NCBI GenBank assembly: GCA_030698645.1
Contig: JAUYMV010000137.1
Location: forward strand, 1-9,631
Source of the DNA: Mesorhizobium sp.
GTDB lineage: Bacteria; Pseudomonadota; Alphaproteobacteria; Rhizobiales; Rhizobiaceae
Direction: 5' to 3'
DNA length: 9,631 nt
A model generated the notes under the pieces. That model was not told the DNA's origin. It made no database searches and worked only from the letters and a program-made list of their open reading frames with translations. Shown piece by piece: positions 1 through 6,331 of the stretch. Made by a program: the position numbers and the translations under genes. How positions within the stretch are numbered: the stretch's first letter is position 1; each line of letters starts with the position of its first letter.

Positions 1-723
1 ATTGCCCTTGGTCGGCTGGCTCTCCGACAGGTCGTCCGTCTTGAACTGCTCGATGACGTCGTCCTGGTAGGCCTTCCACATGCGATACCAGCGTTCGCCG
101 ACCTCGGGATTGATCGCGCGCGCCTTGGCGATATGTTCCGCGCCGGTGATCTCGGACGTCTCGCCAAAGCAGCCATAAATGCCCTCCGGCAGCAGTTTGT
201 CGTACATGTTGCCGACCGTCGGGCAGGAGCCAAGCCCGGTGGTCGTGTCGCTCTCGCCGCATTTGGTCGAAACCCACAGCTCCGAGATTGCGCATTCCTC
301 ACGCTGCAATTCGGTCGCGTAGTGGACGAAGTCCTTGGCCTTGCGGGAGGCGTCCATGATGGTCTTCAGGTCGCCGTTCTGCTCGATCGAGAAGCCGGCG
401 ACCGGCTTGCCCGTCTCGGCGATGCCGTCGACGATCCGCTTGGTCCAGCCCGGTTCGATGCCGATGACGATGACGGCGGCGACGTTGGGATTGGCGCCGG
501 TGCCGATCATGGTGCGGAAGTGAAGGTCGAGGTCGGCGCCGAATTGCAGACGGCCATAGGCATGCGGCAGCGCCATCGTGCCCTTGATGTTGTTGGCCAC
601 CGCCTCGCAGGCGGCGTTCGATATGTCATCGACGGGCAGGATGATCACATGATTGCGCACGCCGACGCGGCCATTGTCGCGGCGGTAGCCGTGAAAGATC
701 ATGTTGGAATATCTCGACGCCAT
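1..723 (-). CDS. suyB: UxaA-family large subunit, probable (2R)-sulfolactate sulfo-lyase subunit beta (3' part missing)
   Basis: The first 241 codons are visible on the minus strand; the gene runs off the left edge, and the family is usually about 390 residues, so roughly a third is missing. SuyAB splits (R)-sulfolactate into pyruvate and sulfite in the cytoplasm. Near the N-terminus there is [15 protein letters not shown] (12-26), then [14 protein letters not shown] (32-45), [12 protein letters not shown] (51-62), IGIEPGWT (87-94) and a Cys-containing [19 protein letters not shown] stretch (154-172), all typical of the altronate/galactarate dehydratase fold; the wording around residues 32-62 is what I associate with SuyB. 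I chose the ATG at 723 because AGGG lies about 9 bases upstream; Met8 (702) is an alternative. It follows the small subunit gene by 66 bases, as suyB follows suyA. The alternative is another two-subunit sugar-acid dehydratase. The reaction is inferred from similarity and from the sulfosugar neighbours. Confidence 0.72.
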   Translation of the reverse strand, partial: MASRYSNMIFHGYRRDNGRVGVRNHVIILPVDDISNAACEAVANNIKGTMALPHAYGRLQFGADLDLHFRTMIGTGANPNVAAVIVIGIEPGWTKRIVDGIAETGKPVAGFSIEQNGDLKTIMDASRKAKDFVHYATELQREECAISELWVSTKCGESDTTTGLGSCPTVGNMYDKLLPEGIYGCFGETSEITGAEHIAKARAINPEVGERWYRMWKAYQDDVIEQFKTDDLSESQPTKGN

Positions 724-754
724 CGGTTCCGCCCTGAAATTTTATTGGTGCCCC

Positions 755-782
755 GGGGCGCGCCGGTGCCGCGGCGCGCCCC
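755..782 (-). promoter_or_regulatory. GC-only intercistronic hairpin between suyA and suyB
   Basis: GGGGCGCGCC at 755-764 and GGCGCGCCCC at 773-782 are perfect reverse complements with an 8-base loop, giving a 10-bp all-GC stem just after the suyA stop codon. Read on the minus strand, it is followed by an A-rich stretch rather than a run of U, so it does not look like a classical intrinsic terminator. It may stabilise the suyA mRNA 3' end or set the subunit ratio; that role is inference. Confidence 0.5.
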
Positions 783-789
783 GAAGGGG

Positions 790-1077
790 CTACCAGCGCT
801 TGGTCTTCAGATTGTGCGTGTGCACGTGGTCGCCGGCAGCGATATCTGCCACGAAACGACCGATGTCCTCGCCGTACTTGATCGCAGTGTCGCCGCTCGA
901 CAGCGCCTTGAGCGCGACCTTGTGGCCGATCGGGATGTCCGCCCGCGCCTCGATCTCGAAACTCGAATTGTCCGCCGTCACGACGCCCAGCATGCGCGTT
1001 CCCGCGGTCAGCCCCTCGACCACGACGACGCCGACATTGTCCTTGTGCTCGTGCACGAGAAGATGGGGAATGGCCAT
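790..1077 (-). CDS. suyA: UxaA-family small subunit (SAF domain), probable (2R)-sulfolactate sulfo-lyase subunit alpha
   Basis: This complete 95-residue protein consists of one SAF-like domain, the small subunit of UxaA-type lyases. It opens with IPHLLVHEHKDNVGVVVV (3-20), has DIPIGHKVAL (47-56) and GDTAIKYGEDIG (62-73), and ends in HTHNLKTKRW (86-95). The length and the terminal KTKRW are what I know from SuyA of sulfolactate degraders; sugar-acid dehydratases share the HNL part. With SuyB it would desulfonate sulfolactate to pyruvate and sulfite. The ATG at 1077 has a GAGGA ribosome site 8 bases upstream. A conserved palindrome (1112-1125) sits 34 bases upstream of the start, so the gene is probably controlled by the divergent GntR-type regulator. 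It is the first gene of a minus-strand operon continuing with suyB. The main doubt is the exact substrate within the family. Confidence 0.75.
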   Translation of the reverse strand: MAIPHLLVHEHKDNVGVVVVEGLTAGTRMLGVVTADNSSFEIEARADIPIGHKVALKALSSGDTAIKYGEDIGRFVADIAAGDHVHTHNLKTKRW

Positions 1078-1099
1078 CGCATCCGTCCTCGTATGCCAT

Positions 1100-1125
1100 T
1101 GGAAGTCTTAGGTCTTGTATAAGAC
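1100..1125. promoter_or_regulatory. Probable operator 1 (palindrome plus extra half-site) between suyA and gntR
   Basis: GTCTTGTATAAGAC at 1112-1125 is a palindrome with one mismatch. Read on the minus strand it is GTCTTATACAAGAC, followed after two bases by AAGACTTC, ending at 1102. The same arrangement recurs at 8329-8352; over 25 aligned positions 21 are identical. The site lies between the regulator and suyA, so it could give both autoregulation and control of suyAB. Binding of the GntR protein is inferred. Confidence 0.7.
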
Positions 1126-1153
1126 ATAAGATATAAAAACATGGCGAAGTCAA
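1125..1153 (-). promoter_or_regulatory. Candidate promoter for suyAB
   Basis: On the minus strand TTGACT (1153-1148) is followed after 17 bases by CTTATG (1130-1125), a passable -35/-10 pair. The palindrome at 1112-1125 would then overlap the end of the -10 box and the transcription start, where a bound repressor would block initiation. The -10 match is weak, so the exact register is uncertain. Confidence 0.4.
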
Positions 1154-1197
1154 CCGCGACGCACTAGGATAGGCATCGGAATCGCGAGGGAAACTGC

Positions 1198-1932
1198 ATG
1201 TCTGAGGCGGGCGAGATCGCCACCTTTTCGTACAAGCCGCTCTACCTTCAGGTGAAGGACAGCCTGATACGCCGGCTCATCGACGGGATATGGCAGCCCG
1301 GCCAGTTGATCCCGTCGGAAATGGAACTGGCCCGCGAGGTCGGCGTCAGCCAGGGCACGATCCGAAAGGCGCTCGACGCCATGACGGCGGAGAGCATGCT
1401 GGTGCGCCGCCAGGGCCGCGGCACTTTCGTCGCCGAGCCGGAGGAGAGCCGCCTGCTGTTCCGTTTCTTCCGCCTGTCGGCCGACGACGGCGCGCGTGCT
1501 TTCCCGGAATCCCGCATCATCAGCCGGACCGACGGCGCCGCGAGCCGGGACGCAGGCCTGCGCCTCGGCCTCGCGGCAGGCGCGGAGCTATGGAGGATCG
1601 AGCGGGTGCGCACGCTGGACGGCTCGCCGATGATCGTCGAGACGATCGAGTTGCCAAAGGACCGCTTTCCGGGTTTCGCGCAGGTCGTGGACATTCCGAA
1701 CAATGTCTACCGGCTCTATTCCGAGAACTGGGGCATCACGATCGGGCGTGCGAGCGAGCGGCTAAGAGCCGTGGCGGCCGATGCGCGCGACGTGGCGGAA
1801 CTGCGCTGCGCGCCGGCAGCGCCGCTTCTGGAGATATCCCGCGTCGCCTATGACCTCGAGAACCGCCCCGTCGAACTGCGCGTGTCGCGCTGCCTGACCG
1901 AGGGCTTCCACTACAGCTCGGAACTCGGTTAG
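1198..1932 (+). CDS. GntR-family transcriptional regulator, HutC type with UTRA effector domain
   Basis: The 244-residue protein has an N-terminal winged helix (about 12-78), with YLQVKDSLIRRLIDG, GQLIPSEMELAREVGVSQGTIRK split across helices 1 to 3, and the wing VRRQGRGTFV (69-78). It continues with a UTRA ligand domain (about 95-240), recognisable by LWRIERVRTLDGSPM (131-145) and the closing strand EISRVAYDLENRPVE. Members bind a palindrome as dimers and usually release it on binding a pathway sugar or sugar phosphate. GAGGGA at 1186-1191 precedes the ATG by 6 bases. It is divergent from suyA, with the conserved palindrome between them, which makes it the likely regulator of the locus; an SQ-derived inducer is inference. 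E. coli uses a different family (DeoR-type YihW) for the corresponding job. Its stop overlaps that of the convergent permease gene. Confidence 0.85.
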   Translation: MSEAGEIATFSYKPLYLQVKDSLIRRLIDGIWQPGQLIPSEMELAREVGVSQGTIRKALDAMTAESMLVRRQGRGTFVAEPEESRLLFRFFRLSADDGARAFPESRIISRTDGAASRDAGLRLGLAAGAELWRIERVRTLDGSPMIVETIELPKDRFPGFAQVVDIPNNVYRLYSENWGITIGRASERLRAVAADARDVAELRCAPAAPLLEISRVAYDLENRPVELRVSRCLTEGFHYSSELG

Positions 1933-2879
1933 CCGAACACCATCTGCGCAAGCGCCAGCCAGAGCGTGGTCGAGAGCACCGCAGCCGCCGTGCCGATCGT
2001 CATGGCGTTGGACGCCAGCGCCTGCCCCGTGCCGAACTGGGTCGCGATCAGGTAGGAGTTGACGCCCGCCGGCAGGGCCGCGGCGGCGACGGCGACCTTG
2101 GCGGTCAATGGCGGAAGCCCGAACAGCCAGGCCATGCCGAGCACGATGGCCGGCATCAGAAAGAGCTTCAGCGCCGCGAGCGCGATGCCGGCGCGCACAT
2201 TGCCCGAGATGCCGAACTTGCGCAGCCCGAGACCCATGGCGAACAGGGCAATCGGCCCCGCGACATTGGCGAGCGCGTCGATGAGGCGGCCGGCCAGCGC
2301 CGGCATCGGCAGTCCGGTGGCGCGAAACAGCAGGCCACAGAGGATGCCGATGATGAGCGGATTGGTGAACAGCCGGCGCAGGAAGATCCTGCCAAGCTCC
2401 GGCAGGCTCTTGCCGCCCTCCTCGCCGCGGCTCGCCCATTCGAACAGCAGGATCGAGGCGGCGATCATGATCGGCAGATGCACGGAGACGAGCAGGGACA
2501 GCACCTCGAAGCCTTGCTGGCCGAAGACTCCCAGCATGAACGGAATGCCGAGCAGGACGAGGTTGGAAAATGACGAGGTGACGCCGCCGACGACGCCGGC
2601 GCGCGCGTCACGTCCGAAAATGCGCGTCGTGACGAGATGTCCGACCGTCCATACGATGAGGATCGCGGAAAAATAGCTTGCCCACAGCGCCCAAGGTGCG
2701 GCGCCGTGAAAATCCGCGCCGACCATCGTGCGGAACAGCAGCAGCGGCAGCGCAACGCCGACGGCGAACTCCGCCACCGCGTCGCCGGTCTCGGTGCGCA
2801 GATAGCCGGTCAGGCCGGAAACGTAGCCGGCGGCGACCAGGCCGAAGACGAAGAGGATGGTTTCCGCAAGCGGCGACAT
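1929..2879 (-). CDS. AEC-family (auxin efflux carrier-like) membrane permease
   Basis: This 316-residue, strongly hydrophobic protein has about ten membrane segments: roughly 5-24, 34-54, 63-85, 95-118, 127-147, 171-189, 203-219, 229-252, 259-281 and 291-313. A charged loop at 149-168 separates the two halves. FTNPLIIGILCGLLF (171-185) and LPAGVNSYLIATQFGTGQALASN (269-291, shown here as one motif region) are typical of AEC transporters, whose known substrates are small organic anions such as malonate or malate. Its stop codon overlaps the regulator's stop (TTAG at 1929-1932). No good ribosome site precedes the ATG at 2879. A perfect palindrome lies 36 bases upstream of the start. Being inside the locus, it could move sulfolactate, sulfite or another anion, but the sequence does not decide substrate or direction. 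Confidence 0.75.
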   Translation of the reverse strand: MSPLAETILFVFGLVAAGYVSGLTGYLRTETGDAVAEFAVGVALPLLLFRTMVGADFHGAAPWALWASYFSAILIVWTVGHLVTTRIFGRDARAGVVGGVTSSFSNLVLLGIPFMLGVFGQQGFEVLSLLVSVHLPIMIAASILLFEWASRGEEGGKSLPELGRIFLRRLFTNPLIIGILCGLLFRATGLPMPALAGRLIDALANVAGPIALFAMGLGLRKFGISGNVRAGIALAALKLFLMPAIVLGMAWLFGLPPLTAKVAVAAAALPAGVNSYLIATQFGTGQALASNAMTIGTAAAVLSTTLWLALAQMVFG

Positions 2880-2914
2880 TGGACGGCTTTAGGCGAGCCG
2901 GGCCAGGCGGGCAA

Positions 2915-2928
2915 TCCGCAATTGCGGA
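2915..2928. promoter_or_regulatory. Perfect 14-bp palindrome upstream of the AEC permease
   Basis: TCCGCAATTGCGGA is a perfect inverted repeat in the 100-base gap between the divergent permease and ribbon-helix-helix genes. It lies 36 bases before the permease start and 52 before the other. It is unrelated to the GTCTTATAYAAGAC sites, so it suggests a different regulator, possibly one encoded elsewhere or the ribbon-helix-helix protein itself. Function is inference. Confidence 0.4.
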
Positions 2929-2979
2929 CGGGGTGGTCGCTCGCTACGTTGGTCGTCGCCGTGACGCGGAGCCATTCTC

Positions 2980-3246
2980 ATGAATGCAGCGAGCAAGACC
3001 ACAGAGTTGCGCATTCCCGCTCGCCTCCACGGCATGCTCGAAGAACTGGCGCGAAAAACAGGGCGTTCAAAAGACTACCACGTGCGCAAGGCGATCGAAT
3101 CCTATCTCGAAGATGTCGACGACCGCGAGCTTGTGTTGGTGGCTATTGCAGAGGGACGCGGGAAGGAAACCACCTCTCTTGAAGACATCGTCGCGGAGCT
3201 CGGTTTGGAGGATGCAATTTACGGACGTCGTAGAAAGACATTGTAG
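2980..3246 (+). CDS. Orphan ribbon-helix-helix (CopG/RelB-like) DNA-binding protein
   Basis: The 88-residue protein has a short N-terminal strand TTELRIP (7-13) and two helices (about 14-27 and 30-46, with GRSKDYHVRKAIESYLED), which is the ribbon-helix-helix fold. The tail with TSLEDIVAELGLED (65-78) is the form seen in antitoxins that mask RelE/ParE-type toxins. GCGGAG at 2966-2971 serves as ribosome site. No toxin gene follows: only 7 bases separate its stop from the 3' end of the convergent Gfo/Idh/MocA gene, and nothing toxin-like lies upstream. It may be an orphan antitoxin that survived loss of its partner, or a stand-alone regulator. It separates the permease from the sugar enzymes and has no evident metabolic link to them. 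Confidence 0.75.
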   Translation: MNAASKTTELRIPARLHGMLEELARKTGRSKDYHVRKAIESYLEDVDDRELVLVAIAEGRGKETTSLEDIVAELGLEDAIYGRRRKTL

Positions 3247-3253
3247 AAAGTTA

Positions 3254-4339
3254 TCACAGCTCCACCGGCCCGCCCGTCCGCGCGCTTTCCTCCGCCGCAG
3301 CGCCGATCATCACCGCCTTCAGGCCGTCTTCGAGCGACACTTCCGGCGTGCCGCCATGCCGCACCAGATCGAGAAACTTCTCGTGCTGGAAGAAGGTCGA
3401 GCCGTGATGGTCGCCGGCCGACAGGATGTGTTCGGGCACATAAATTTCTTCGTGCAGCGGCATTTTCGTTTCGCGGGGAGAAATCACGATCTCGGAAAGT
3501 CTCTCTTTGCCCTCGGGTGAAAACCGCGCCGGCCCCGGAATAAACGCTTCGACGCGCGCGCGGTCGCCGGTCGCCGCGATCTGTTCCTGCCAGTACGAGC
3601 CCTCGGCGAACATGCAGAGGTCGAGCATGGCGCGCACGCCGTTGGCGAAGTCGACGACGACGAAGGCATTGTCGAGGATGTCGGGCTTGCCGTCGGGATA
3701 AGATTCATCGACGAAATTCACGTCCATGGCGCCCGACGCATAGACACGCACCGGCTCGGACCGCGCGACGAGTCGCATCAGATCGAAGAAATGGCAGCAC
3801 TTTTCCACGAGCGTCCCGCCCGTGCGCTTCGAAAAGCGGTTCCAGTCGTCGACCTTGGCGAGAAACGGGTAGCGATGCTCGCGGATCGAGATCATGCGCA
3901 GGCGGCCGGCCGTCCCGGCGATCAGTTCGTCGAGCAGCCGCTGGACCGGCGGCATGTAGCGATACTCCATCGCAACCCAGACCGGCGCGGCCCGCCCCTG
4001 CGCCAGGCGCAGGATGTCGCGGCACTCCTCGACCGTCGTGCAGAGCGGCTTTTCGACCAGGATGGGCAGGTCGGAGGAGAGAGCGTCGCGCAGGATGGCC
4101 GCGTGCGTGTCGTTGGGGCTGGCGATGACCAGTGCGTCGCAGAGGCCGGCCGCGAGCAGGTCGCGGTGATCGGCAAAGGATTCGACCCGGTCGCCTTCGG
4201 GCCCGGCGGCAAGCCGCCGGCTCGCCTCGTTCGGATCGGCAATCGCGGTGACGACCGTGCCGTCGAGCAGCGCGATGTTGCGCATGTGCTCGCGGCCCAT
4301 CATGCCCGAGCCGATGATGCCATAGCGGATCTTTGCCAT
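3254..4339 (-). CDS. Gfo/Idh/MocA-family NAD(P)-dependent enzyme; candidate NAD-dependent sulfoquinovosidase
   Basis: The 361-residue protein starts with a Rossmann nucleotide-binding motif GIIGSGMMG (7-15), followed by the EKP motif with Lys97 (96-98) and a C-terminal alpha/beta domain with GGTLVEKCCHFFD (174-186), His183 and Asp186 lying where the family has catalytic residues. Most members are sugar dehydrogenases. A subset (glycosidase family GH188, SqgA) uses bound NAD+ to hydrolyse sulfoquinovosides through transient oxidation at C3. Given the YihV-like kinase nearby, this is a candidate for that gateway step, but I see no residue that proves it. I took the ATG at 4339: the protein then begins at the Rossmann strand, and only one base separates it from the preceding stop (TGAGATG), indicating coupling. 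A longer reading frame to 4441 overlaps the upstream gene and is unlikely. Alternatives are an ordinary sugar or inositol dehydrogenase. Confidence 0.8.
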   Translation of the reverse strand: MAKIRYGIIGSGMMGREHMRNIALLDGTVVTAIADPNEASRRLAAGPEGDRVESFADHRDLLAAGLCDALVIASPNDTHAAILRDALSSDLPILVEKPLCTTVEECRDILRLAQGRAAPVWVAMEYRYMPPVQRLLDELIAGTAGRLRMISIREHRYPFLAKVDDWNRFSKRTGGTLVEKCCHFFDLMRLVARSEPVRVYASGAMDVNFVDESYPDGKPDILDNAFVVVDFANGVRAMLDLCMFAEGSYWQEQIAATGDRARVEAFIPGPARFSPEGKERLSEIVISPRETKMPLHEEIYVPEHILSAGDHHGSTFFQHEKFLDLVRHGGTPEVSLEDGLKAVMIGAAAEESARTGGPVEL

Positions 4340-4340
4340 C

Positions 4341-5729
4341 TCAGAGCTCCAGAACCGGCAGGCCGAGGTCACTGGCGGCGGCGCGAAGTCCGTCACGTTG
4401 GTCGCCATAGGCAAGCGCCATGTGATGTTCGAGCGCCGCATCCATGATCGTGCCGAGCACGGCTTCGGCGCCCGAATCGAAGCGCACCGTGCCGGACGTG
4501 CCGGTGAAGGCCATTGGCCGCCGGAGCATTTCGCCGCCCCCGATAACGGCGAATGTCTGCCCCCGCGCCTGGCTGATGCGAAAGAAGGTGACGCGGCCGG
4601 GCTTCAGCGGGAATTCGAACAGCAGCGGCATCTTGCGGTTCGTGTGGATCGTGGCGCGCGGAACGAAATCCGGGTCGGCCATCGAAACCGGCGCCTGGCC
4701 GCAGTGCCAGACGACCGCCGTATCGTCCGCCGCATCGACATCGACCAGATCGGTGAGGAAGGCGGGCCGGTCGGCGACGCGTTGCAGGAGAAGCGTCGAC
4801 AGCGCGCCGTAGACGTCGGCCTCGCAGGCGCAGGGCACGCGCGCCTCGCCCATCATCGCGACGGGGGCGCAAACCGCGCCGCCATATTCGGTAAACGCTT
4901 CCGGCCAGCAGCGGATGGCGAAGGCATCATAGCCGCCCTCGCCGCGGATCTCCTCGATAGCCGCCTTGAGACGCAGCGAGCGGTCGAGCTGCGGCTGATC
5001 GAGCGCATCGAGATTGCCGGCGATCGCCTCGGCCTCGTGCCGAATGTCCAGGGCGGCGACCGGCGCGACGGCCGCCGCTCGGTCGAACATCTCGCCAAGC
5101 TCGTATTCGTCCACCGTGACGCCGGCCAGCGACTCGAGCTTGGCCGTGTCGTAGGCGCAGGTGTCGAAGCCGTCCGGGTGGCGGCCGATACGGGCGATTC
5201 GGGCGCCGGAGATGAGGCTCGACGCGCGCCCGGGCGATGGCGCGCGAAGCTCGATCGGCCGGGTCGTTCGCTTGCCGGCCAGCAATTCGCCGAGCGCCGC
5301 GGCCGTACCCGGCGCGTCGGGCGCGGCATGCAGCCAGCCGAACTCTCGGCCGTTCAGCCCGAGCGCATGCGCCGCCAGGTTGAGCCCGCAGAGCGAATTG
5401 AGCCGGAGCCTCCCGCCGCTGCGCGGTTCGGGAATCGACCAGATCGACAGCGGCGCGCCAAGCGCCTTCGCCGCCTCGACGGCCATTGTCGCGTCGGTGA
5501 ATGTCACCTGCAGCAGCAGCACCTGCGCCGGCATGTCGGCGCGAAGGGCGTCGATCGCGGCGCGCGTCGCGGATGCGTCGAACAGCAGCGCACGCGGCCC
5601 GGCAAGCACGAAACCGGAGGCCTCGAGCGCCGCCAGCATGCGGGCGAGGTTGTCCTCCGCGAACGGCACGTCGAAGGTTGGCCGGCCGAGCGGCAGGATG
5701 CCGATGACGCTATTGTCTTTGCTTCCCAT
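4341..5729 (-). CDS. L-fucose/L-arabinose isomerase-like protein; candidate sulfoquinovose isomerase
   Basis: The 462-residue protein has the FucI/AraA fold. An N-terminal half (1-about 170) resembles the substrate-recognition domains, and the catalytic part has IRCWPEAFTEYGGAVCAPV (272-290) and CACEADVYGALSTLLL (300-315). Glu277, Asp305 and the His435-His436 pair near the C-terminus are plausible metal and catalytic positions. Family members interconvert aldoses and ketoses with a divalent metal ion. In this context sulfoquinovose to sulfofructose is the step needed upstream of the kinase, a job done by the unrelated YihS in E. coli; the assignment is inference. GGGGA immediately precedes the ATG at 5729, an unusually short spacing, so GGACGGGG may act instead. 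It is the first gene of a tight pair with the Gfo/Idh/MocA gene. No clear promoter or operator lies in the 39 bases upstream. Confidence 0.78.
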   Translation of the reverse strand: MGSKDNSVIGILPLGRPTFDVPFAEDNLARMLAALEASGFVLAGPRALLFDASATRAAIDALRADMPAQVLLLQVTFTDATMAVEAAKALGAPLSIWSIPEPRSGGRLRLNSLCGLNLAAHALGLNGREFGWLHAAPDAPGTAAALGELLAGKRTTRPIELRAPSPGRASSLISGARIARIGRHPDGFDTCAYDTAKLESLAGVTVDEYELGEMFDRAAAVAPVAALDIRHEAEAIAGNLDALDQPQLDRSLRLKAAIEEIRGEGGYDAFAIRCWPEAFTEYGGAVCAPVAMMGEARVPCACEADVYGALSTLLLQRVADRPAFLTDLVDVDAADDTAVVWHCGQAPVSMADPDFVPRATIHTNRKMPLLFEFPLKPGRVTFFRISQARGQTFAVIGGGEMLRRPMAFTGTSGTVRFDSGAEAVLGTIMDAALEHHMALAYGDQRDGLRAAASDLGLPVLEL

Positions 5730-5768
5730 TCCCCGTCCCTATATCCATGCGAACCGACAGGGGTCCGA

Positions 5769-6317
5769 ATGTTTCGAATTGTCATCGTTGTACTGGCATT
5801 CATTGCCGCTTTTCCCGCCCATGCGACGGAGGCCGGCTGGGCGCTTCTTCGCGACGGCGGGCGCGTCGTGCTGATCCGCCATGCCTTTGCGCCGGGCACG
5901 GGCGACCCCGCCAATTTCGATATCGCGAAATGCGCCACCCAGCGCAACCTTTCGGATCGCGGACGGCAGCAGGCCCGCAAGATCGGATCGCTGTTCTCCG
6001 CCAAGGCGGCGGAGACGGAGAAGGTGCTGTCCAGCCGTTCGTGCCGGTCGCTCGAAACGGCGCGGCTGGCCTTCGGTCGGCTCGCCGAACCATTCGAGGC
6101 GCTCGACGCCTTCGGCGCCGACGACAGCCAGAAGCTCGCCCGCAACGCGGCGGTCCTGCACGAAATCGCCGAGTGGAGCGGCTCCGGCAATCTGGTGCTC
6201 GTGGCGGAAGAAGACGTGATCGCCGCGCTGACCGGGATTTCGCCGCGCGAGGGCGAGGCAATGGTCGTTCGCGCGGAAGGCACCGGCGTCCACGTACTTG
6301 GCCGCATCATCTTCTGA
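5769..6317 (+). CDS. Exported histidine-phosphatase-superfamily protein lacking the second catalytic His
   Basis: The 182-residue protein starts with a Sec signal peptide (hydrophobic 4-15, probable cleavage after AHA at 17-19), so it is predicted to be periplasmic. It belongs to the branch of the histidine phosphatase (phosphoglycerate-mutase-like) superfamily with LIRHAFAPGTGDP (35-47), ATQRNLSDRGRQQAR (56-70) and SCRSLETARLAFG (91-103). Arg37, His38 and Arg93 of the active site are present. The second phosphate-pocket histidine, normally in a VTHQ segment, is replaced: the segment reads VAEED (145-149), with Glu147 at the His position. It may be inactive or altered. AGGGG at 5759-5763 is a good ribosome site 5 bases before the ATG. 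It lies antisense between the aldolase and isomerase genes, ending 14 bases from the aldolase stop, with no evident role in sulfosugar use. Confidence 0.8.
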   Translation: MFRIVIVVLAFIAAFPAHATEAGWALLRDGGRVVLIRHAFAPGTGDPANFDIAKCATQRNLSDRGRQQARKIGSLFSAKAAETEKVLSSRSCRSLETARLAFGRLAEPFEALDAFGADDSQKLARNAAVLHEIAEWSGSGNLVLVAEEDVIAALTGISPREGEAMVVRAEGTGVHVLGRIIF

Positions 6318-6331
6318 AGCCGCGCGGATTC

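Noticed and set aside
133..1122. A long plus-strand open frame across the left end
   Set aside because: It is the shadow of the suyB and suyA genes on the minus strand, which have clear family motifs; GC-rich codon bias makes such shadows common here.
1926..1935. Bidirectional terminator between the convergent regulator and permease genes
   Set aside because: The stop codons overlap in TTAG, so there is no intergenic space and no hairpin with U-run was seen.
3247..3520. A toxin gene downstream of the ribbon-helix-helix gene
   Set aside because: The plus-strand frames there are antisense to the Gfo/Idh/MocA gene and show no RelE, ParE or PIN motifs.
4398..6317. A 639-codon plus-strand open frame spanning the isomerase and phosphatase region
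   Set aside because: Its first 450 or so codons are the antisense of the isomerase gene and have Arg/Gly/Ala-rich, non-family sequence; only the last 182 codons (from 5769, with signal peptide and ribosome site) are a real gene.
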